DNA of 64,000 nt from Oceanospirillaceae bacterium (GTDB lineage Bacteria > Pseudomonadota > Gammaproteobacteria > Pseudomonadales > Balneatricaceae). The notes beneath the pieces were generated by a model. It was not told the DNA's origin. It was given only the letters and a program-made list of their open reading frames with translations, and did no database searches. Positions 16,884 through 26,883 of the stretch are shown here, in pieces. Made by a program: the position numbers and the translations under genes. Each line of letters begins with the position of its first letter. Positions within the stretch are counted from its first letter, which is position 1. The DNA is taken from contig JABSQZ010000017.1 of NCBI GenBank assembly GCA_013215505.1, forward strand, positions 1-64,000, given 5' to 3'.

Positions 16884-18557
16884 ATGAGCCATCAGTCAGA
16901 ATTAATCAGTCAAGACATCGAACGTTATTTACAGAAACATGAAGACAAGCAGTTACTGCGCTTTTTAACTTGCGGTAGCGTCGACGACGGAAAATCCACC
17001 TTAATTGGCCGGCTGCTGCACGATTCAAAAATGATTTATGAAGATCAACTGGCCGCGATCAAAAAAGACAGTGCCCGGATCGGCAATGCCGGTGAAGAAC
17101 TGGATCTGGCGTTACTGGTTGATGGCCTGCAAGCTGAGCGCGAGCAGGGTATTACTATCGATGTGGCTTATCGCTACTTTTCCACCGAAAAGCGTAAGTT
17201 CATTATCGCCGACACCCCGGGGCACGAGCAATACACGCGCAACATGGCTACCGGTGCCTCCAGCTGTGATTTAGCCATTATCCTGATCGACGCCCGCCAC
17301 GGCGTGCAAGTACAGACCAAGCGCCACAGTTTTATCACCGCTAAACTGGGCATAAAACATACCATAGTGGCCATTAACAAAATGGACCTGGTTGACTATG
17401 ACCAACAGCGCTTTGAACAGATCAAAGCGGATTACCTGGAGTTTGCCGCCGAACTGGGACAACAGGATCTGCAGTTCATGCCTATCTCAGCACTTAAAGG
17501 CGACAACATCGTCAACCCTTCGACGCAGATGGACTGGTATCAAGGCGAGCCGCTGTTAACGACACTGGAGAACATCCAGCTGAACACTGGCGTGCAGCTT
17601 GAACACTTGCGCTTTCCAGTGCAATACGTTAACCGTCCTAACCTAAATTTTCGCGGCTACTGTGGCACCCTGACCTCCGGGGTGGTTAAAGTGGGCGATG
17701 AGATCCGGGTACTGCCCTCGGGCAAGCGCTCAAAAGTCGCTTCTATCATTACTTACGATGGCGAACTGCAAGAGGCCTATCCGCCAATGTCAGTTACCCT
17801 GACCCTGGAAGATGAAATAGACATATCGCGCGGCGATACTATCACTCACTATAGGGACCAGATTCAAACCAGCGATAAACTCACTGCCACACTGGTGTGG
17901 ATGTCCGAGCAGCCACTGAATATCGGCAGCACTTACGACATCAAGCTACTGGCCGGACGTGTCGCCGGGTCAGTGGTCAATATCCAACACAAAATAGACG
18001 TGAATACACTGGCCAAACAGCCTGCTCACAATTTGGCGCTGAATGAAATTGCGCTCTGTGATATCCAGCTGGAACGCCCGGTTATTGGCGATATCTACTC
18101 GCAGCTTCCCGGCACTGGCTCGTTTATTATTATCGACAGATTTAGCAATGCCACTGTCGGGGCTGGCATGATAGAACAAGTTGCCAGCAATGATCAGCAA
18201 CAACAACTTTTTACTGACTCACAGTACAGCGCTGAGCAAAAAGCCAGCCGCTTCGGTCAGCGCCCGGCACTGCTCAGCTTTAGTACCGACGGCCAGGAGA
18301 GCATGCTGCAGGTTCTGTTTAGTCTGGAAAAGAAGTTGATTGATAGCGGACGCGCCGTAGCTGTGCTCAGCGATTCGACAACAGAATTTAGCGATGCTGC
18401 CAGCGCCCAGCTACTGCTAGCCAATGGCCTGCTGGTGCTGGCTATCCATAGCGATAACTTAGCCCCTGAACAACACTTTGATCTGAGCGGTAAAGTCGTT
18501 AACAGTGCGCTTATCGATGAATTGTTCAGCGCGATTCAAGATAAAGGTATCATTTAA
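16884..18557 (+). CDS. cysN: Sulfate adenylyltransferase GTPase subunit, with degenerate C-terminal kinase-like domain
   Basis: A GTPase that drives APS synthesis by CysD. From the ATG at 16884 it has 557 residues; the 17 codons before it look non-coding. The P-loop GSVDDGKST is at 31-39, [11 protein letters not shown] is the G3 motif and NKMD is G4, followed by EF-Tu-like beta-barrels. Residues 460-557 are beyond the normal end (E. coli CysN has 475). They resemble the APS kinase domain of CysNC in layout: a strand, a helix with [19 protein letters not shown], then [14 protein letters not shown]. The Walker A loop, normally GLSGSGKST, is replaced by STDGQES with no lysine. The domain should be catalytically dead, so PAPS must be made by a CysC elsewhere. 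Confidence 0.93.
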   Translation: MSHQSELISQDIERYLQKHEDKQLLRFLTCGSVDDGKSTLIGRLLHDSKMIYEDQLAAIKKDSARIGNAGEELDLALLVDGLQAEREQGITIDVAYRYFSTEKRKFIIADTPGHEQYTRNMATGASSCDLAIILIDARHGVQVQTKRHSFITAKLGIKHTIVAINKMDLVDYDQQRFEQIKADYLEFAAELGQQDLQFMPISALKGDNIVNPSTQMDWYQGEPLLTTLENIQLNTGVQLEHLRFPVQYVNRPNLNFRGYCGTLTSGVVKVGDEIRVLPSGKRSKVASIITYDGELQEAYPPMSVTLTLEDEIDISRGDTITHYRDQIQTSDKLTATLVWMSEQPLNIGSTYDIKLLAGRVAGSVVNIQHKIDVNTLAKQPAHNLALNEIALCDIQLERPVIGDIYSQLPGTGSFIIIDRFSNATVGAGMIEQVASNDQQQQLFTDSQYSAEQKASRFGQRPALLSFSTDGQESMLQVLFSLEKKLIDSGRAVAVLSDSTTEFSDAASAQLLLANGLLVLAIHSDNLAPEQHFDLSGKVVNSALIDELFSAIQDKGII

Positions 18558-18565
18558 ACCCACCG

Positions 18566-18597
18566 GTAATGCTTATTGCTCAGGTGATAAGCATTAC
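18566..18597 (+). terminator. Hairpin after cysN, possible terminator
   Basis: A perfect 11-bp stem, GTAATGCTTAT/ATAAGCATTAC, with a 10-nt loop, 9 bp after the cysN stop. Only TT follows before mixed sequence, so termination would be weak or assisted. The position after the last cys gene fits an operon end. Confidence 0.55.
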
Positions 18598-18817
18598 TTA
18601 ACATTAGCTGCACAGGCACAAGGCAACCCGCTATGCAGCCAAAACGCCGACATTGTGTCCAGCTGCGGCATAAACTAATTATAGATGCGAATAATATTGT
18701 CTCGGTGCAAGCAAAACCACATCAACTGCTGTGTTTATCGCGCGACTGATGTAAAATACCGGCCGAGATAAATGATAATAGGCTATGTGACAGATAGCTA
18801 ACTGGAAACGGCCGTAA

Positions 18818-19399
18818 ATGAGCGACTTTTTACTAATACTGGTTAGTACTGTTTTAGTTAATAATTTTGTTTTAGTACAATTTTTGGGATTGTGCCCTTT
18901 CATGGGTGTGTCCAACAAACTAGAAACAGCCATGGGCATGTCCCTGGCCACCACTTTTGTACTGACAATCTCCTCAGTTTGCAGCTACTTAGTCCACCAA
19001 TATCTGTTGGTCCCCTTCTCGCTCGGTTATATGAAAACTATCGCCTTTATTTTAGTGATCGCGGTAGTGGTACAGTTCACAGAAATGGTGGTACGCAAGA
19101 CCAGCCCGATGTTGCATAAAGTACTGGGCATCTTCCTGCCACTGATCACCACTAACTGTGCGGTGCTCGGGGTTGCCTTACTGAATATCAAAAAAGCCAA
19201 CAGTTTCATGGAATCTATTGTCTTTGGTTTTGGTGCCGCGGTCGGCTTTTCCATGGCACTGATTCTGTTTTCGGCCATTCGCGAGCGCATCGCGGTGGCG
19301 GATGTGCCACTGCCTTTTAAAGGTGCGGCTATCGGCATGGTGACTGCCGGCTTGATGTCACTGGCATTCCTCGGTTTCACCGGCCTTGTGCAGATATAA
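18818..19399 (+). CDS. rnfA: Rnf complex subunit A
   Basis: A membrane subunit of the Rnf (Rsx) ferredoxin:NAD+ oxidoreductase, which couples electron transfer to Na+ or H+ movement. 193 residues, the same as E. coli RsxA, with six membrane spans and the conserved [18 protein letters not shown] and [11 protein letters not shown]-type segments. First gene of rnfABCDGE. Only 11 bp separate it from rnfB. Confidence 0.97.
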   Translation: MSDFLLILVSTVLVNNFVLVQFLGLCPFMGVSNKLETAMGMSLATTFVLTISSVCSYLVHQYLLVPFSLGYMKTIAFILVIAVVVQFTEMVVRKTSPMLHKVLGIFLPLITTNCAVLGVALLNIKKANSFMESIVFGFGAAVGFSMALILFSAIRERIAVADVPLPFKGAAIGMVTAGLMSLAFLGFTGLVQI

Positions 19400-19410
19400 C
19401 GGGGCATGCT

Positions 19411-20007
19411 ATGAGTACTATTATTATCGCCGTTACTGTACTGCTGGGCCTGGCCATTATTTTTGGTCTAATTCTCGGTTTCTCTTCGATCAAATTTCAC
19501 GTCGCCGGCAATCCTATTGTCGAGCAGATAGATGAATTGCTGCCGCAAACCCAATGCGGTCAATGTGGCCACCCCGGCTGTCGGCCCTACGCTGAGAGCA
19601 TTGCCAACGGCGAGGCGATTAACAAATGCCCGCCAGGTGGACAGACAACCATTGAGGCACTGGCCAACTTACTGGATCTTGAAATACTGGAACTGGACGG
19701 TGACCACGATGAAAATCCGGTTAAAACCGTTGCCTATATTCGCGAAGATGAATGCATAGGTTGCACTAAGTGTATTACTGCCTGCCCGGTTGACGCCATC
19801 TTAGGCGCGGCAAAACAGATGCATACAGTAATCATTGATGAATGCACCGGCTGTGATTTGTGTGTCGCCCCCTGCCCGGTTGACTGTATCGACATGCTGC
19901 CGCTGGCGGTCAATATCAACAGCTGGAAATGGCAGGCGCCTGAGACTACTTTTACTAAACAACTGATCGCCACCGATAAACGCCCTGTTGTGGAGCTAGA
20001 TTCTTAA
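19411..20007 (+). CDS. rnfB: Rnf complex iron-sulfur subunit B
   Basis: Electron-transfer subunit. 198 residues. An N-terminal membrane anchor (about 3-26) is followed by the 4Fe-4S domain CGQCGHPGC...NKCPPGG and then two ferredoxin-type 4Fe-4S motifs, [12 protein letters not shown] and [12 protein letters not shown]. The stop codon overlaps the ATG of a short chimeric ORF (TAATG), because the rnfB 3' end and the rnfC 5' end are tandemly duplicated here. Confidence 0.97.
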   Translation: MSTIIIAVTVLLGLAIIFGLILGFSSIKFHVAGNPIVEQIDELLPQTQCGQCGHPGCRPYAESIANGEAINKCPPGGQTTIEALANLLDLEILELDGDHDENPVKTVAYIREDECIGCTKCITACPVDAILGAAKQMHTVIIDECTGCDLCVAPCPVDCIDMLPLAVNINSWKWQAPETTFTKQLIATDKRPVVELDS

Positions 20008-20288
20008 TGGCTAAAGTCTTTGCATTTCACGGCGGCATCCATCCACCTGAAAACAAATATCAGTCGGCGCAGCGGCCTATCGTGAGTGCGCCGCTGACTA
20101 AGGTGCCGCAAGAACCACTGCGACAACTGATAGCCACCGATAAACGATTTGCCGTGGAGCTAGAATTTTAATGGCTAAAGTTTTTGCATTTCACGGCGGC
20201 ATCCATCCACCTGAAAACAAATATCAGTCGGCGCAGCGGCCCATCGTTAGTGCTCCAGTGCCGGAAATACTACAAGTGCCACTGCGAC
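19959..20288 (+). repeat. Tandem duplication across the rnfB/rnfC junction (period 164 bp)
   Basis: Copy A (about 19959-20124) and copy B (about 20123-20288) each hold the last about 15 codons of rnfB, the TAATG stop/start and the first about 35 codons of rnfC. Every aligned landmark is offset by exactly 164 bp: CAACTGAT at 19960/20124, the ATG at 20007/20171, CCACTGCGAC at 20115/20279. The first 28 or so rnfC codons differ only silently. The stretch after SAP has diverged in amino acids. The junction lies at a short ACA-type microhomology. Confidence 0.95.
20007..20171 (+). CDS. Chimeric 54-residue ORF (RnfC N-terminus fused to RnfB C-terminus)
   Basis: An open frame created by the duplication. 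Residues 1-31 repeat the RnfC start ([18 protein letters not shown]), residues 32-40 are diverged (LTKVPQEPL), and residues 41-54 repeat the RnfB end ([15 protein letters not shown]). Its ATG overlaps the rnfB stop, and its TAA overlaps the true rnfC ATG, so translation can be passed from rnfB through this frame to rnfC. Whether the peptide has a function is unknown. Its preserved frame and stop/start overlaps mean it does not break coupling. Confidence 0.75.
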   Translation: MAKVFAFHGGIHPPENKYQSAQRPIVSAPLTKVPQEPLRQLIATDKRFAVELEF

Positions 20289-23158
20289 AGCACATAGGTG
20301 TCGCCGCTAAAGCTTGTGTCAGTGTCGGTGACAAAGTATTAAAAGGGCAGCGGATTGCCGATGCCTCTGGCAAGCTCAGTGTTCCGGTGCATGCCCCCTC
20401 ATCCGGTGTCGTTATTGCCATCGCTGATCAGCCGGTACCCCATCCATCGGGGATGTCGGGACTCTGTATCAGTATTGAGACTGACGGACTGGAGCAGTGG
20501 ATAGAGCACAGCGGTTTAGCTGACTATAAAGCTCTGTCGCAAAACCAGTTAATTGACTATATTCGCGATCGCGGCATCGCCGGCATGGGTGGCGCGGGAT
20601 TTCCCACCGCAGTTAAACTGCACTTGGGTGATGATCACATCATCAATACCTTAATCATCAACGCCGCCGAGTGTGAGCCCTACATTACCGCCGATGATTT
20701 ACTGATGCGCGAACGCGCCGAGCAGATAATCGCCGGTATCGAGATACTGCAGCACTTAATTAAGCCCAGTCATGTGTTGATCGGCATTGAAGACAACAAA
20801 CCGAAAGCGATCCGCGCCCTGGAAATCGCCCTGCAAGATTGTAAATACAATATTGATGTGGTGACAGTGCCGACCAAATACCCCTCCGGTGGTGAGAAGC
20901 AACTGATTCAATTGCTGACCAATGTCGAAGTCCCCCATGGCGGCATTCCCGCTGACGTCGGCATCGTCTGTCAGAACATCGGTACTGTGTACGCGATTCA
21001 CCGCGCGGTGGCACATGGCGAGTCACTGATCAGTCGCATAGTCACGGTCACTGGCGCCGGGGTCAGCAAGGCGCAAAATTATGAAACGCTGATAGGTACC
21101 CCTTTCGATACTCTGCTCCAGGCAGCCGGACACAACCCACAGCGCACCACCCGATTGGTATTGGGCGGACCGATGATGGGCTACAGTATCGACAACTCGC
21201 AGATACCTGTGGTTAAAACCAGCAACTGCATTATCGCCGCTACCGCTGGCGAGATGCCCGAACAACCTGACGCCCAGGCCTGCATTCGCTGCGGTCTGTG
21301 TGAGCAAGTCTGTCCGGCGCAGCTACTGCCGCAACAGCTGCACTGGTTCGCCAAGAGCCAGGAATACGACAAAGCCGAGCAACACAACTTATTCGACTGC
21401 ATAGAATGTGGTGCCTGCTCTTTTGTCTGCCCCAGTAATATACCGCTAGTGCAGTACTACCGGCATGCAAAGAGCTCTATCCGCGAACAACAGCAAGACA
21501 AACGCAAGGCAGATTTAGCCCGCGAGCGCTTCGAGGCTAAGCAGCATCGGGAACAGCGCGCTGTAGAAGAGAAAGCGGCAAAGCGTAAAGCCCGCGCCGA
21601 ACAGGCAGCCAAAGCGCAGGCCGAGAAAAAAGCGCTGGCGGAAAAATCACTGCAACAGCCGCAACAACAACTGGATAAACTAGCAGCAGCAGTGCCTGCC
21701 GCCCAGGCGAAAGTCACGGCAGCCAAGGCGCAGCTGGCACAAGCCAACAGCACCGAGGGCAACAGTGCCGATATCAATTCAGCAGATTTGCAGTTTAAAA
21801 CCGCCACCGCTAACCTGCTAAAAGCACAACAAGCCGTTAGCGACTTTACACCTGCTGCCAAGCCAGCGATCGATAGCAAGAAACTAAAAGTCGCCGCCGC
21901 TATAGCCAACACCCGTTTAAACAAAGCCCTGACGGCGTTAAAAGCGGCGCAGGAAAAGAGCCAACCGGGCATTGAATCTCTACAGAATACTATTGCCAAA
22001 CTGCAGCTGGAAGCAGCCAGTGCCGATAGCGCCTACCAGAGCGCTGCCGGGGAACCTGCTGCCAGCGCCGCCAAGCCTGATGTCGAGACTAAAAAACTTA
22101 AGACCGCAGTGGCAGTGGCGCGCACTAAAGTTAAACGCGCCGAGGCAAAACTTAGCGCGGCGCAGCACTCTGGAGCTGACAATTGCAGCGAACTGCAGCA
22201 GCAACTGGACCTGCTCAAGCAGACCTTGAACACTGCTGAGCTAGCCTATCAACAGTCAGATAGCAGCACTCAGGGATCAGCAGCTGTCACCGCCATCAAC
22301 AGCGCTCCGGATCTTAAAGTATTGAAAACAGCGGCCGCGGTGGCGCGCACTAAGCTTAAGCAAGCCCAGGCACAATTAGCTAAACTGAGTCCGCTAGAAT
22401 CTGCGGATACTGAACAAGTGCAGCAACTGCAACAGCAAATCAACTTGCTAAGCCAAAAGGTAACTGACACAGAAGCCAGCTACCTCCAGGCCAAGCCCAC
22501 TGAATCGGCTGAAACAGATCTGCAGCAGCTGCAAGATAACTATGAAAAAATCAATAAGATGGCCGATAAGGCCGGTGCTGCACTGCTTAAGGCTGAGGCC
22601 GATCAGAGTCCGGCAGTCGCGAAGATGAGGGTCGGCATTGATAAACTAAAACTTAAGCTGGATGCCGCCAAACAGGCACTGACGCAGGGCAACAGCACTG
22701 ACCCTGATAAACCTGCAGCTGCGATGATCCAGCAACAGCCAGCGCAGCCAGGCATCGACAAAAAAGCACTGAAACAAAAAGTGGCCATAGCCCGCACTAA
22801 ACTGGGAAAAGCACAGCAACAATTGGCCGCCTCTGGCAGTGAAAATAACCAGTTATCAGCCACTGTCGACCAGCTGAGCAAAGCGCATCGGGATGCTCTG
22901 GCAGAACTAGAGGCAGTCGATGCTGCGGCCCAAGCTAAGGCAAAAGAAATGGGCATTGATTTAAAACAGTTGCGCAGCGATCTGGCACTGGCAAAAGTGA
23001 CCCTGATTAAAGCACAAAAGGCTCTGGCCGAGTCCGGGCCAGATGACCCGGCAGATAAAGAGCTCGAACAACGGCGCAGCGCCGTCAGCGCTGCCAGCGA
23101 GCAGCTGGACAGCCTCAACGCAACACTGGCATCGATTGATACGATAATGGGCTCCTAA
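20171..23158 (+). CDS. rnfC: Rnf complex subunit C with very long repeat-rich C-terminus
   Basis: The NADH/flavin-binding and iron-sulfur subunit of Rnf. 995 residues, against about 740 for E. coli RsxC. The N-terminal part has the nucleotide-binding loop GIAGMGGAGFPTAVK (about 137-151). Two 4Fe-4S motifs follow, CIRCGLCEQVCP (about 371) and CIECGACSFVCP (about 410). Residues about 430-990 are an Ala/Gln/Lys-rich coiled coil. It contains at least five copies of a unit like LKTAVAVARTKVKRAEAKL, starting near residues 575, 643, 718, 863 and 937. Such tails vary between species and are thought to be spacer or interaction regions. The ATG overlaps the preceding stop. Confidence 0.96.
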   Translation: MAKVFAFHGGIHPPENKYQSAQRPIVSAPVPEILQVPLRQHIGVAAKACVSVGDKVLKGQRIADASGKLSVPVHAPSSGVVIAIADQPVPHPSGMSGLCISIETDGLEQWIEHSGLADYKALSQNQLIDYIRDRGIAGMGGAGFPTAVKLHLGDDHIINTLIINAAECEPYITADDLLMRERAEQIIAGIEILQHLIKPSHVLIGIEDNKPKAIRALEIALQDCKYNIDVVTVPTKYPSGGEKQLIQLLTNVEVPHGGIPADVGIVCQNIGTVYAIHRAVAHGESLISRIVTVTGAGVSKAQNYETLIGTPFDTLLQAAGHNPQRTTRLVLGGPMMGYSIDNSQIPVVKTSNCIIAATAGEMPEQPDAQACIRCGLCEQVCPAQLLPQQLHWFAKSQEYDKAEQHNLFDCIECGACSFVCPSNIPLVQYYRHAKSSIREQQQDKRKADLARERFEAKQHREQRAVEEKAAKRKARAEQAAKAQAEKKALAEKSLQQPQQQLDKLAAAVPAAQAKVTAAKAQLAQANSTEGNSADINSADLQFKTATANLLKAQQAVSDFTPAAKPAIDSKKLKVAAAIANTRLNKALTALKAAQEKSQPGIESLQNTIAKLQLEAASADSAYQSAAGEPAASAAKPDVETKKLKTAVAVARTKVKRAEAKLSAAQHSGADNCSELQQQLDLLKQTLNTAELAYQQSDSSTQGSAAVTAINSAPDLKVLKTAAAVARTKLKQAQAQLAKLSPLESADTEQVQQLQQQINLLSQKVTDTEASYLQAKPTESAETDLQQLQDNYEKINKMADKAGAALLKAEADQSPAVAKMRVGIDKLKLKLDAAKQALTQGNSTDPDKPAAAMIQQQPAQPGIDKKALKQKVAIARTKLGKAQQQLAASGSENNQLSATVDQLSKAHRDALAELEAVDAAAQAKAKEMGIDLKQLRSDLALAKVTLIKAQKALAESGPDDPADKELEQRRSAVSAASEQLDSLNATLASIDTIMGS

Positions 23159-23159
23159 T

Positions 23160-24233
23160 ATGGCATTAATTAACATCAGCTCTCCACATGTACAGCGTCC
23201 CACCCGGACCGCCGACATTATGCGCTTAGTGATCATCGCGACTATCCCCGGTCTGATCGCCATGACCTTTTTCTTCGGCTGGGGCACCCTGATCAATGTG
23301 CTGCTGGCCTCGCTAATAGCACTGACCTGCGAGGCCGCCTGCTTAAAAGCCCGCAAGCGCCCGCTAATGTTTTTCCTCAAAGATAACAGTGCCCTGTTAA
23401 CGGCGATATTGCTCGGCTTATCACTGCCGCCCTTTGCCCCCTGGTGGGTTACCGGCTGCGCAGTGTTTGTGGCGATAGTCATCGCCAAACACTTGTACGG
23501 GGGCTTGGGACAAAACCCGTTCAACCCGGCGATGGTCGGCTACGCTTTAGTATTGATCTCCTTCCCGATAGAAATGACTCGCTGGACCTCGCCGTTCGAG
23601 CTCAGCGGCAACAGCTGGGACTTGCTGTCGTTTGTCGATACTTTTAAGATTATCTTCGCCGGTTGGAGCGAGACCTTGGCCAGCAACAGTTACATCGACG
23701 GCTACAGTGGCGCCACCCCGCTGGATATCCTTAAACACCGCAACGGCTTAACCAATGAAGAAGTGTGGCAGAGCAGCTCGGTACTGGCCAATGTCGGGGC
23801 CTGGTATGCAGTCAGTCTGGCCTATTTTGTCGGGGGTATCTTTCTGATCTACCGGAAAATTTTTACCTGGCACGCCCCTATCACCTTGCTGTTTACGTTA
23901 ACGCTGATCTCGGCAATATTTTTCGCCATTGACCCCGATACTTATGCGGACCCGCTGATCCATCTGACCACCGGCGCCACTATGTTGGGGGCTTTTTTCA
24001 TCGTCACTGATCCGGTGTCCAGTGCCACCAGTAACAAAGGTAAAATCATTTTCGCCGCAGGTATCGCCATACTGATCTATATTGTCCGCACTTGGGGTAG
24101 CTACCCGGATGCTATGGCCTTTGCCGTCATGCTGATGAACCTCAGCGCACCTTTTATCGACCAGTACACACAGCCGCGAAGTTATGGTCACGCTCGCGCT
24201 AACAAGGGCCTCAGTTCCAAGGGGAGAAGCTAA
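23160..24233 (+). CDS. rnfD: Rnf complex subunit D
   Basis: An integral membrane subunit of Rnf carrying covalent FMN. 357 residues with about nine or ten spans. GYSGATPLDIL contains the SGAT flavinylation-type motif, and GQNPFNPAMVGYALVLI is a family signature. It starts one base after the rnfC stop and overlaps rnfG by one base (TAATG). Confidence 0.96.
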   Translation: MALINISSPHVQRPTRTADIMRLVIIATIPGLIAMTFFFGWGTLINVLLASLIALTCEAACLKARKRPLMFFLKDNSALLTAILLGLSLPPFAPWWVTGCAVFVAIVIAKHLYGGLGQNPFNPAMVGYALVLISFPIEMTRWTSPFELSGNSWDLLSFVDTFKIIFAGWSETLASNSYIDGYSGATPLDILKHRNGLTNEEVWQSSSVLANVGAWYAVSLAYFVGGIFLIYRKIFTWHAPITLLFTLTLISAIFFAIDPDTYADPLIHLTTGATMLGAFFIVTDPVSSATSNKGKIIFAAGIAILIYIVRTWGSYPDAMAFAVMLMNLSAPFIDQYTQPRSYGHARANKGLSSKGRS

Positions 24234-24889
24234 TGAATATGCAGCAGTCGTTATCCGTTAACGCCTTCGGTATCGGCTGCTTTGCCGCTATCACCGCCAC
24301 CTTAATCGCCGTTACTTTTGTGCTGACCAAAACACCAATTGAAGAGAATGTACGTCGGCATAAAACGGCTGCGCTCTATGAAATCATCACCACAGATAAA
24401 TTCGACAACGATTTATTTGCCGATACTATTGAGCTGCCAGGCACTGAATTTGGCTACAGTCAAAACATCAGTGCACACGTTGCCACCACTGCAGGGCGCG
24501 TCACTACGATTATCTTTCCAGTGCTGAGCTCACAGGGCTATTCCGGTGACATCAGCTTGTTAGTCGGCATCAATGCCGACAGCAGCATCGCCGGAGTCAG
24601 AGTCATCACCCACACTGAAACACCGGGCCTGGGAGACAAACTGGAACTGAAAAAATCCCCCTGGTTACTGTCCTTTAACGGCTTAAAGAAAGTAGCACAG
24701 CAGCCCTGGGCGGTGAAAAAAGACGGCGGGCAGTTCGATCAGTTTACCGGCGCCACCATCACCCCCAGAGCCGTGGTCAATGCCGTCGGTAAAAGCCTTG
24801 ATTACTTCCACAAGCATCGTCGGCAACTGCTTGACCGCAGCGCGGGCAATCGTGCTAAAAATACCGGAGACATTAGCAATGGCAACTAA
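24233..24889 (+). CDS. rnfG: Rnf complex subunit G, FMN-binding
   Basis: 218 residues. One N-terminal membrane anchor is followed by a periplasmic FMN-binding domain with the covalent flavin motif [11 protein letters not shown] (the Thr is near residue 173) and [12 protein letters not shown]. It overlaps rnfE by 11 bp. Confidence 0.95.
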   Translation: MNMQQSLSVNAFGIGCFAAITATLIAVTFVLTKTPIEENVRRHKTAALYEIITTDKFDNDLFADTIELPGTEFGYSQNISAHVATTAGRVTTIIFPVLSSQGYSGDISLLVGINADSSIAGVRVITHTETPGLGDKLELKKSPWLLSFNGLKKVAQQPWAVKKDGGQFDQFTGATITPRAVVNAVGKSLDYFHKHRRQLLDRSAGNRAKNTGDISNGN

Positions 24890-25583
24890 CTATCGCGAAC
24901 TGACCATCAATGGCCTGTGGAAAAACAATCCGGCACTGGTGCAACTGCTGGGCCTCTGTCCGCTATTGGCAGTGACTGCATCTGTAGTGAATGCGCTGAG
25001 TTTAGGCATTGCCAGTATGCTGGTATTAATAGGTTCGAATTTTGCCGTATCACTGTTTCGAAATTTTATCCCCAGCGCGGTACGCCTGCCTATTTACGTG
25101 ATGATCATCGCCGCACTGGTCACCTCTATTGAGCTGGCGATGCAAGCGCTCACTTACGAGCTGTATCTGATACTGGGTATATTTATTCCACTGATTGTAA
25201 CCAACTGCATTATCATGGGCCGCGCTGAAGCTTACGCTGCCAAAAACACGGTCACAGCTTCGCTGTACGACGGTTTCATCATGGGGCTGGGCTTTACTAT
25301 AGTGCTGGTACTGTTAGGCGCTATCCGGGAAATTTTGGGCGCAGGCACCTTGTTTGCCGATATGCAATTGCTGTTTGGCCCGGCTGCAGAAAGCTGGAAA
25401 ATTGTCCTGTTTGTCGACTATGTAGGCTTCCTGTTTGCGATACTGCCACCGGGTGCATTTGTCGGTTTAGGTCTGCTGATCGCAGTTAAAAACTGGCTGG
25501 ACCAGAGCATTGACAGACGAAACAGAGCAAAAAACAACCAGCCAAAAACCCTGCAGATACAGCCGTTAAAAAGCCAGCCATAG
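24879..25583 (+). CDS. rnfE: Rnf complex subunit E
   Basis: An integral membrane subunit paralogous to RnfA. 234 residues from the ATG at 24879; an upstream in-frame ATG inside rnfG would add 33 residues of rnfG-shadow sequence and is rejected. About six spans, with [17 protein letters not shown] and [18 protein letters not shown] matching the family. Last gene of the operon. The nth gene that often follows in gammaproteobacteria is absent. Confidence 0.96.
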   Translation: MATNYRELTINGLWKNNPALVQLLGLCPLLAVTASVVNALSLGIASMLVLIGSNFAVSLFRNFIPSAVRLPIYVMIIAALVTSIELAMQALTYELYLILGIFIPLIVTNCIIMGRAEAYAAKNTVTASLYDGFIMGLGFTIVLVLLGAIREILGAGTLFADMQLLFGPAAESWKIVLFVDYVGFLFAILPPGAFVGLGLLIAVKNWLDQSIDRRNRAKNNQPKTLQIQPLKSQP

Positions 25584-25863
25584 TTTGAAAATTCTCATCC
25601 ACTAGCAACCTCTACTAAATAAGCTACTGAGATGCAATGATAATTATCAAACAAGCGTTTGCAATTTTTCCTGCATATTGTTTTAAATCTACATTAAGCC
25701 AGGAATCAACTGATTGTTAATACAGTACTTTTTTGACTGTTTATTAACACAGCATAAACATTAATAAAACTGTGAATAGTTTGGTTAAAAAGCGTCCGTA
25801 AGTTAGCTTTTTGCCTTTCAATTGTCTAAACTAGCGCAAAATTAATATAAAAAAGTATTTAAC
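25584..25863. other. Intergenic region before the response-regulator pair
   Basis: 280 bp, AT-rich toward the next gene, with no hairpin that looks like a terminator for rnf. It presumably carries the promoter for the two-gene signalling operon. Nothing else recognised. Confidence 0.4.
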
Positions 25864-26883
25864 TTGAGCCATACACTTAAAGTCACAATCTGCGATGATT
25901 CCCGCTTAGCCCAGAGACAACTCGCTCTGGCGATTAAAAATTGGAATGCAGACATTTCCTTTGCCGATAACGGCCAGATGGCTATTGAAGCTATTAATGA
26001 CGGACGTGCCGACTTATTGTTTTTAGACTTGAATATGCCAATTATGGACGGCTATCAGGCACTGCAGGCAATCCGCGATCAAGATTTACCGACACTGGTG
26101 ATTGTCGTCTCTGGTGACATACAGGAAAGAGCACTGCAGAGAGTCACTGAGCTGGGCGCAATCGCTTTTATTAAAAAGCCAATCAGTTTAGACAAACTCA
26201 ATCAAATTATCGAAGATTACGGTTTAGTCGAACAACTGCTGCTAACCGAGCAGGCCCTGACTGACACTGCCGACCAAGAAGTGACTATACATCCTACCCA
26301 GGAAGAGCGCTTTTCAGAAACAGCTAACATTGCCATGGGTAAAGCTGCAGACAGATTGGCGATATTATTAGATACGTTTATCAGTCTCTCTATCCCCACT
26401 GTCAACTTGATCAGCAATTCCGAACTCTACATGATGATCAAAGGTACCAGTGAAAACGATTTTACCGCAACCATCAGCCAGGGTTTTGTCGGCGGCGGCA
26501 TCAGTGGTGAATCGATCTTAATTACCGATAAGTCCGGATTGCCACATATTGCACAACTTTTAGGCTTTTCCGCTGAAATCGATGCAGACCTGGAACGCGA
26601 CATATTGGTCGATCTGGCGGGGCTGCTAAGTAGCTCTTTCCTTAAAGCCTATTTCCAACAAATTGGCATCAGCCATATTAACCAGGGAATACCCGCTTTT
26701 TTGGATTATAAAGGCCAACTTGACCACTTATTGAAAGGGCGAGCACAAGACAAAACCTTGGCCATTGAAGTAACTTACAGTATCCCCAGCCACGAAATTT
26801 ACTGCGATTTACTGTTACTTTTTACCCTTGACTCTATAGAACCTATGGACCAACGCTCGGAGCTGTTTTCATGGACGTTATAA
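25864..26883 (+). CDS. Response regulator with CheC/CheX-like phosphatase-fold output
   Basis: 339 residues from a TTG start. The receiver domain (about 6-120) has the acidic pocket CDDS, the phospho-acceptor Asp in LLFLDLNMP and the Lys in FIKKP. A second domain (about 155-330) resembles CheC/CheX/CheA-interacting phosphatases: FSETANIAMGKAADRL carries the ExxN active-site pair, while the second half (DILVDLAGLLSSSF) lacks it. The protein probably dephosphorylates a receiver domain, or uses the fold for binding, under control of its own receiver. It overlaps the diguanylate cyclase gene by 13 bp, so the two work together. Confidence 0.85.
   Translation: MSHTLKVTICDDSRLAQRQLALAIKNWNADISFADNGQMAIEAINDGRADLLFLDLNMPIMDGYQALQAIRDQDLPTLVIVVSGDIQERALQRVTELGAIAFIKKPISLDKLNQIIEDYGLVEQLLLTEQALTDTADQEVTIHPTQEERFSETANIAMGKAADRLAILLDTFISLSIPTVNLISNSELYMMIKGTSENDFTATISQGFVGGGISGESILITDKSGLPHIAQLLGFSAEIDADLERDILVDLAGLLSSSFLKAYFQQIGISHINQGIPAFLDYKGQLDHLLKGRAQDKTLAIEVTYSIPSHEIYCDLLLLFTLDSIEPMDQRSELFSWTL

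Noticed and set aside
21457-21999. Minus-strand frames opposite the rnfC tail
   Set aside because: Several Ala/Ser/Leu/Cys-rich antisense frames arise from the repeat-rich coiled-coil codons; none has family motifs.
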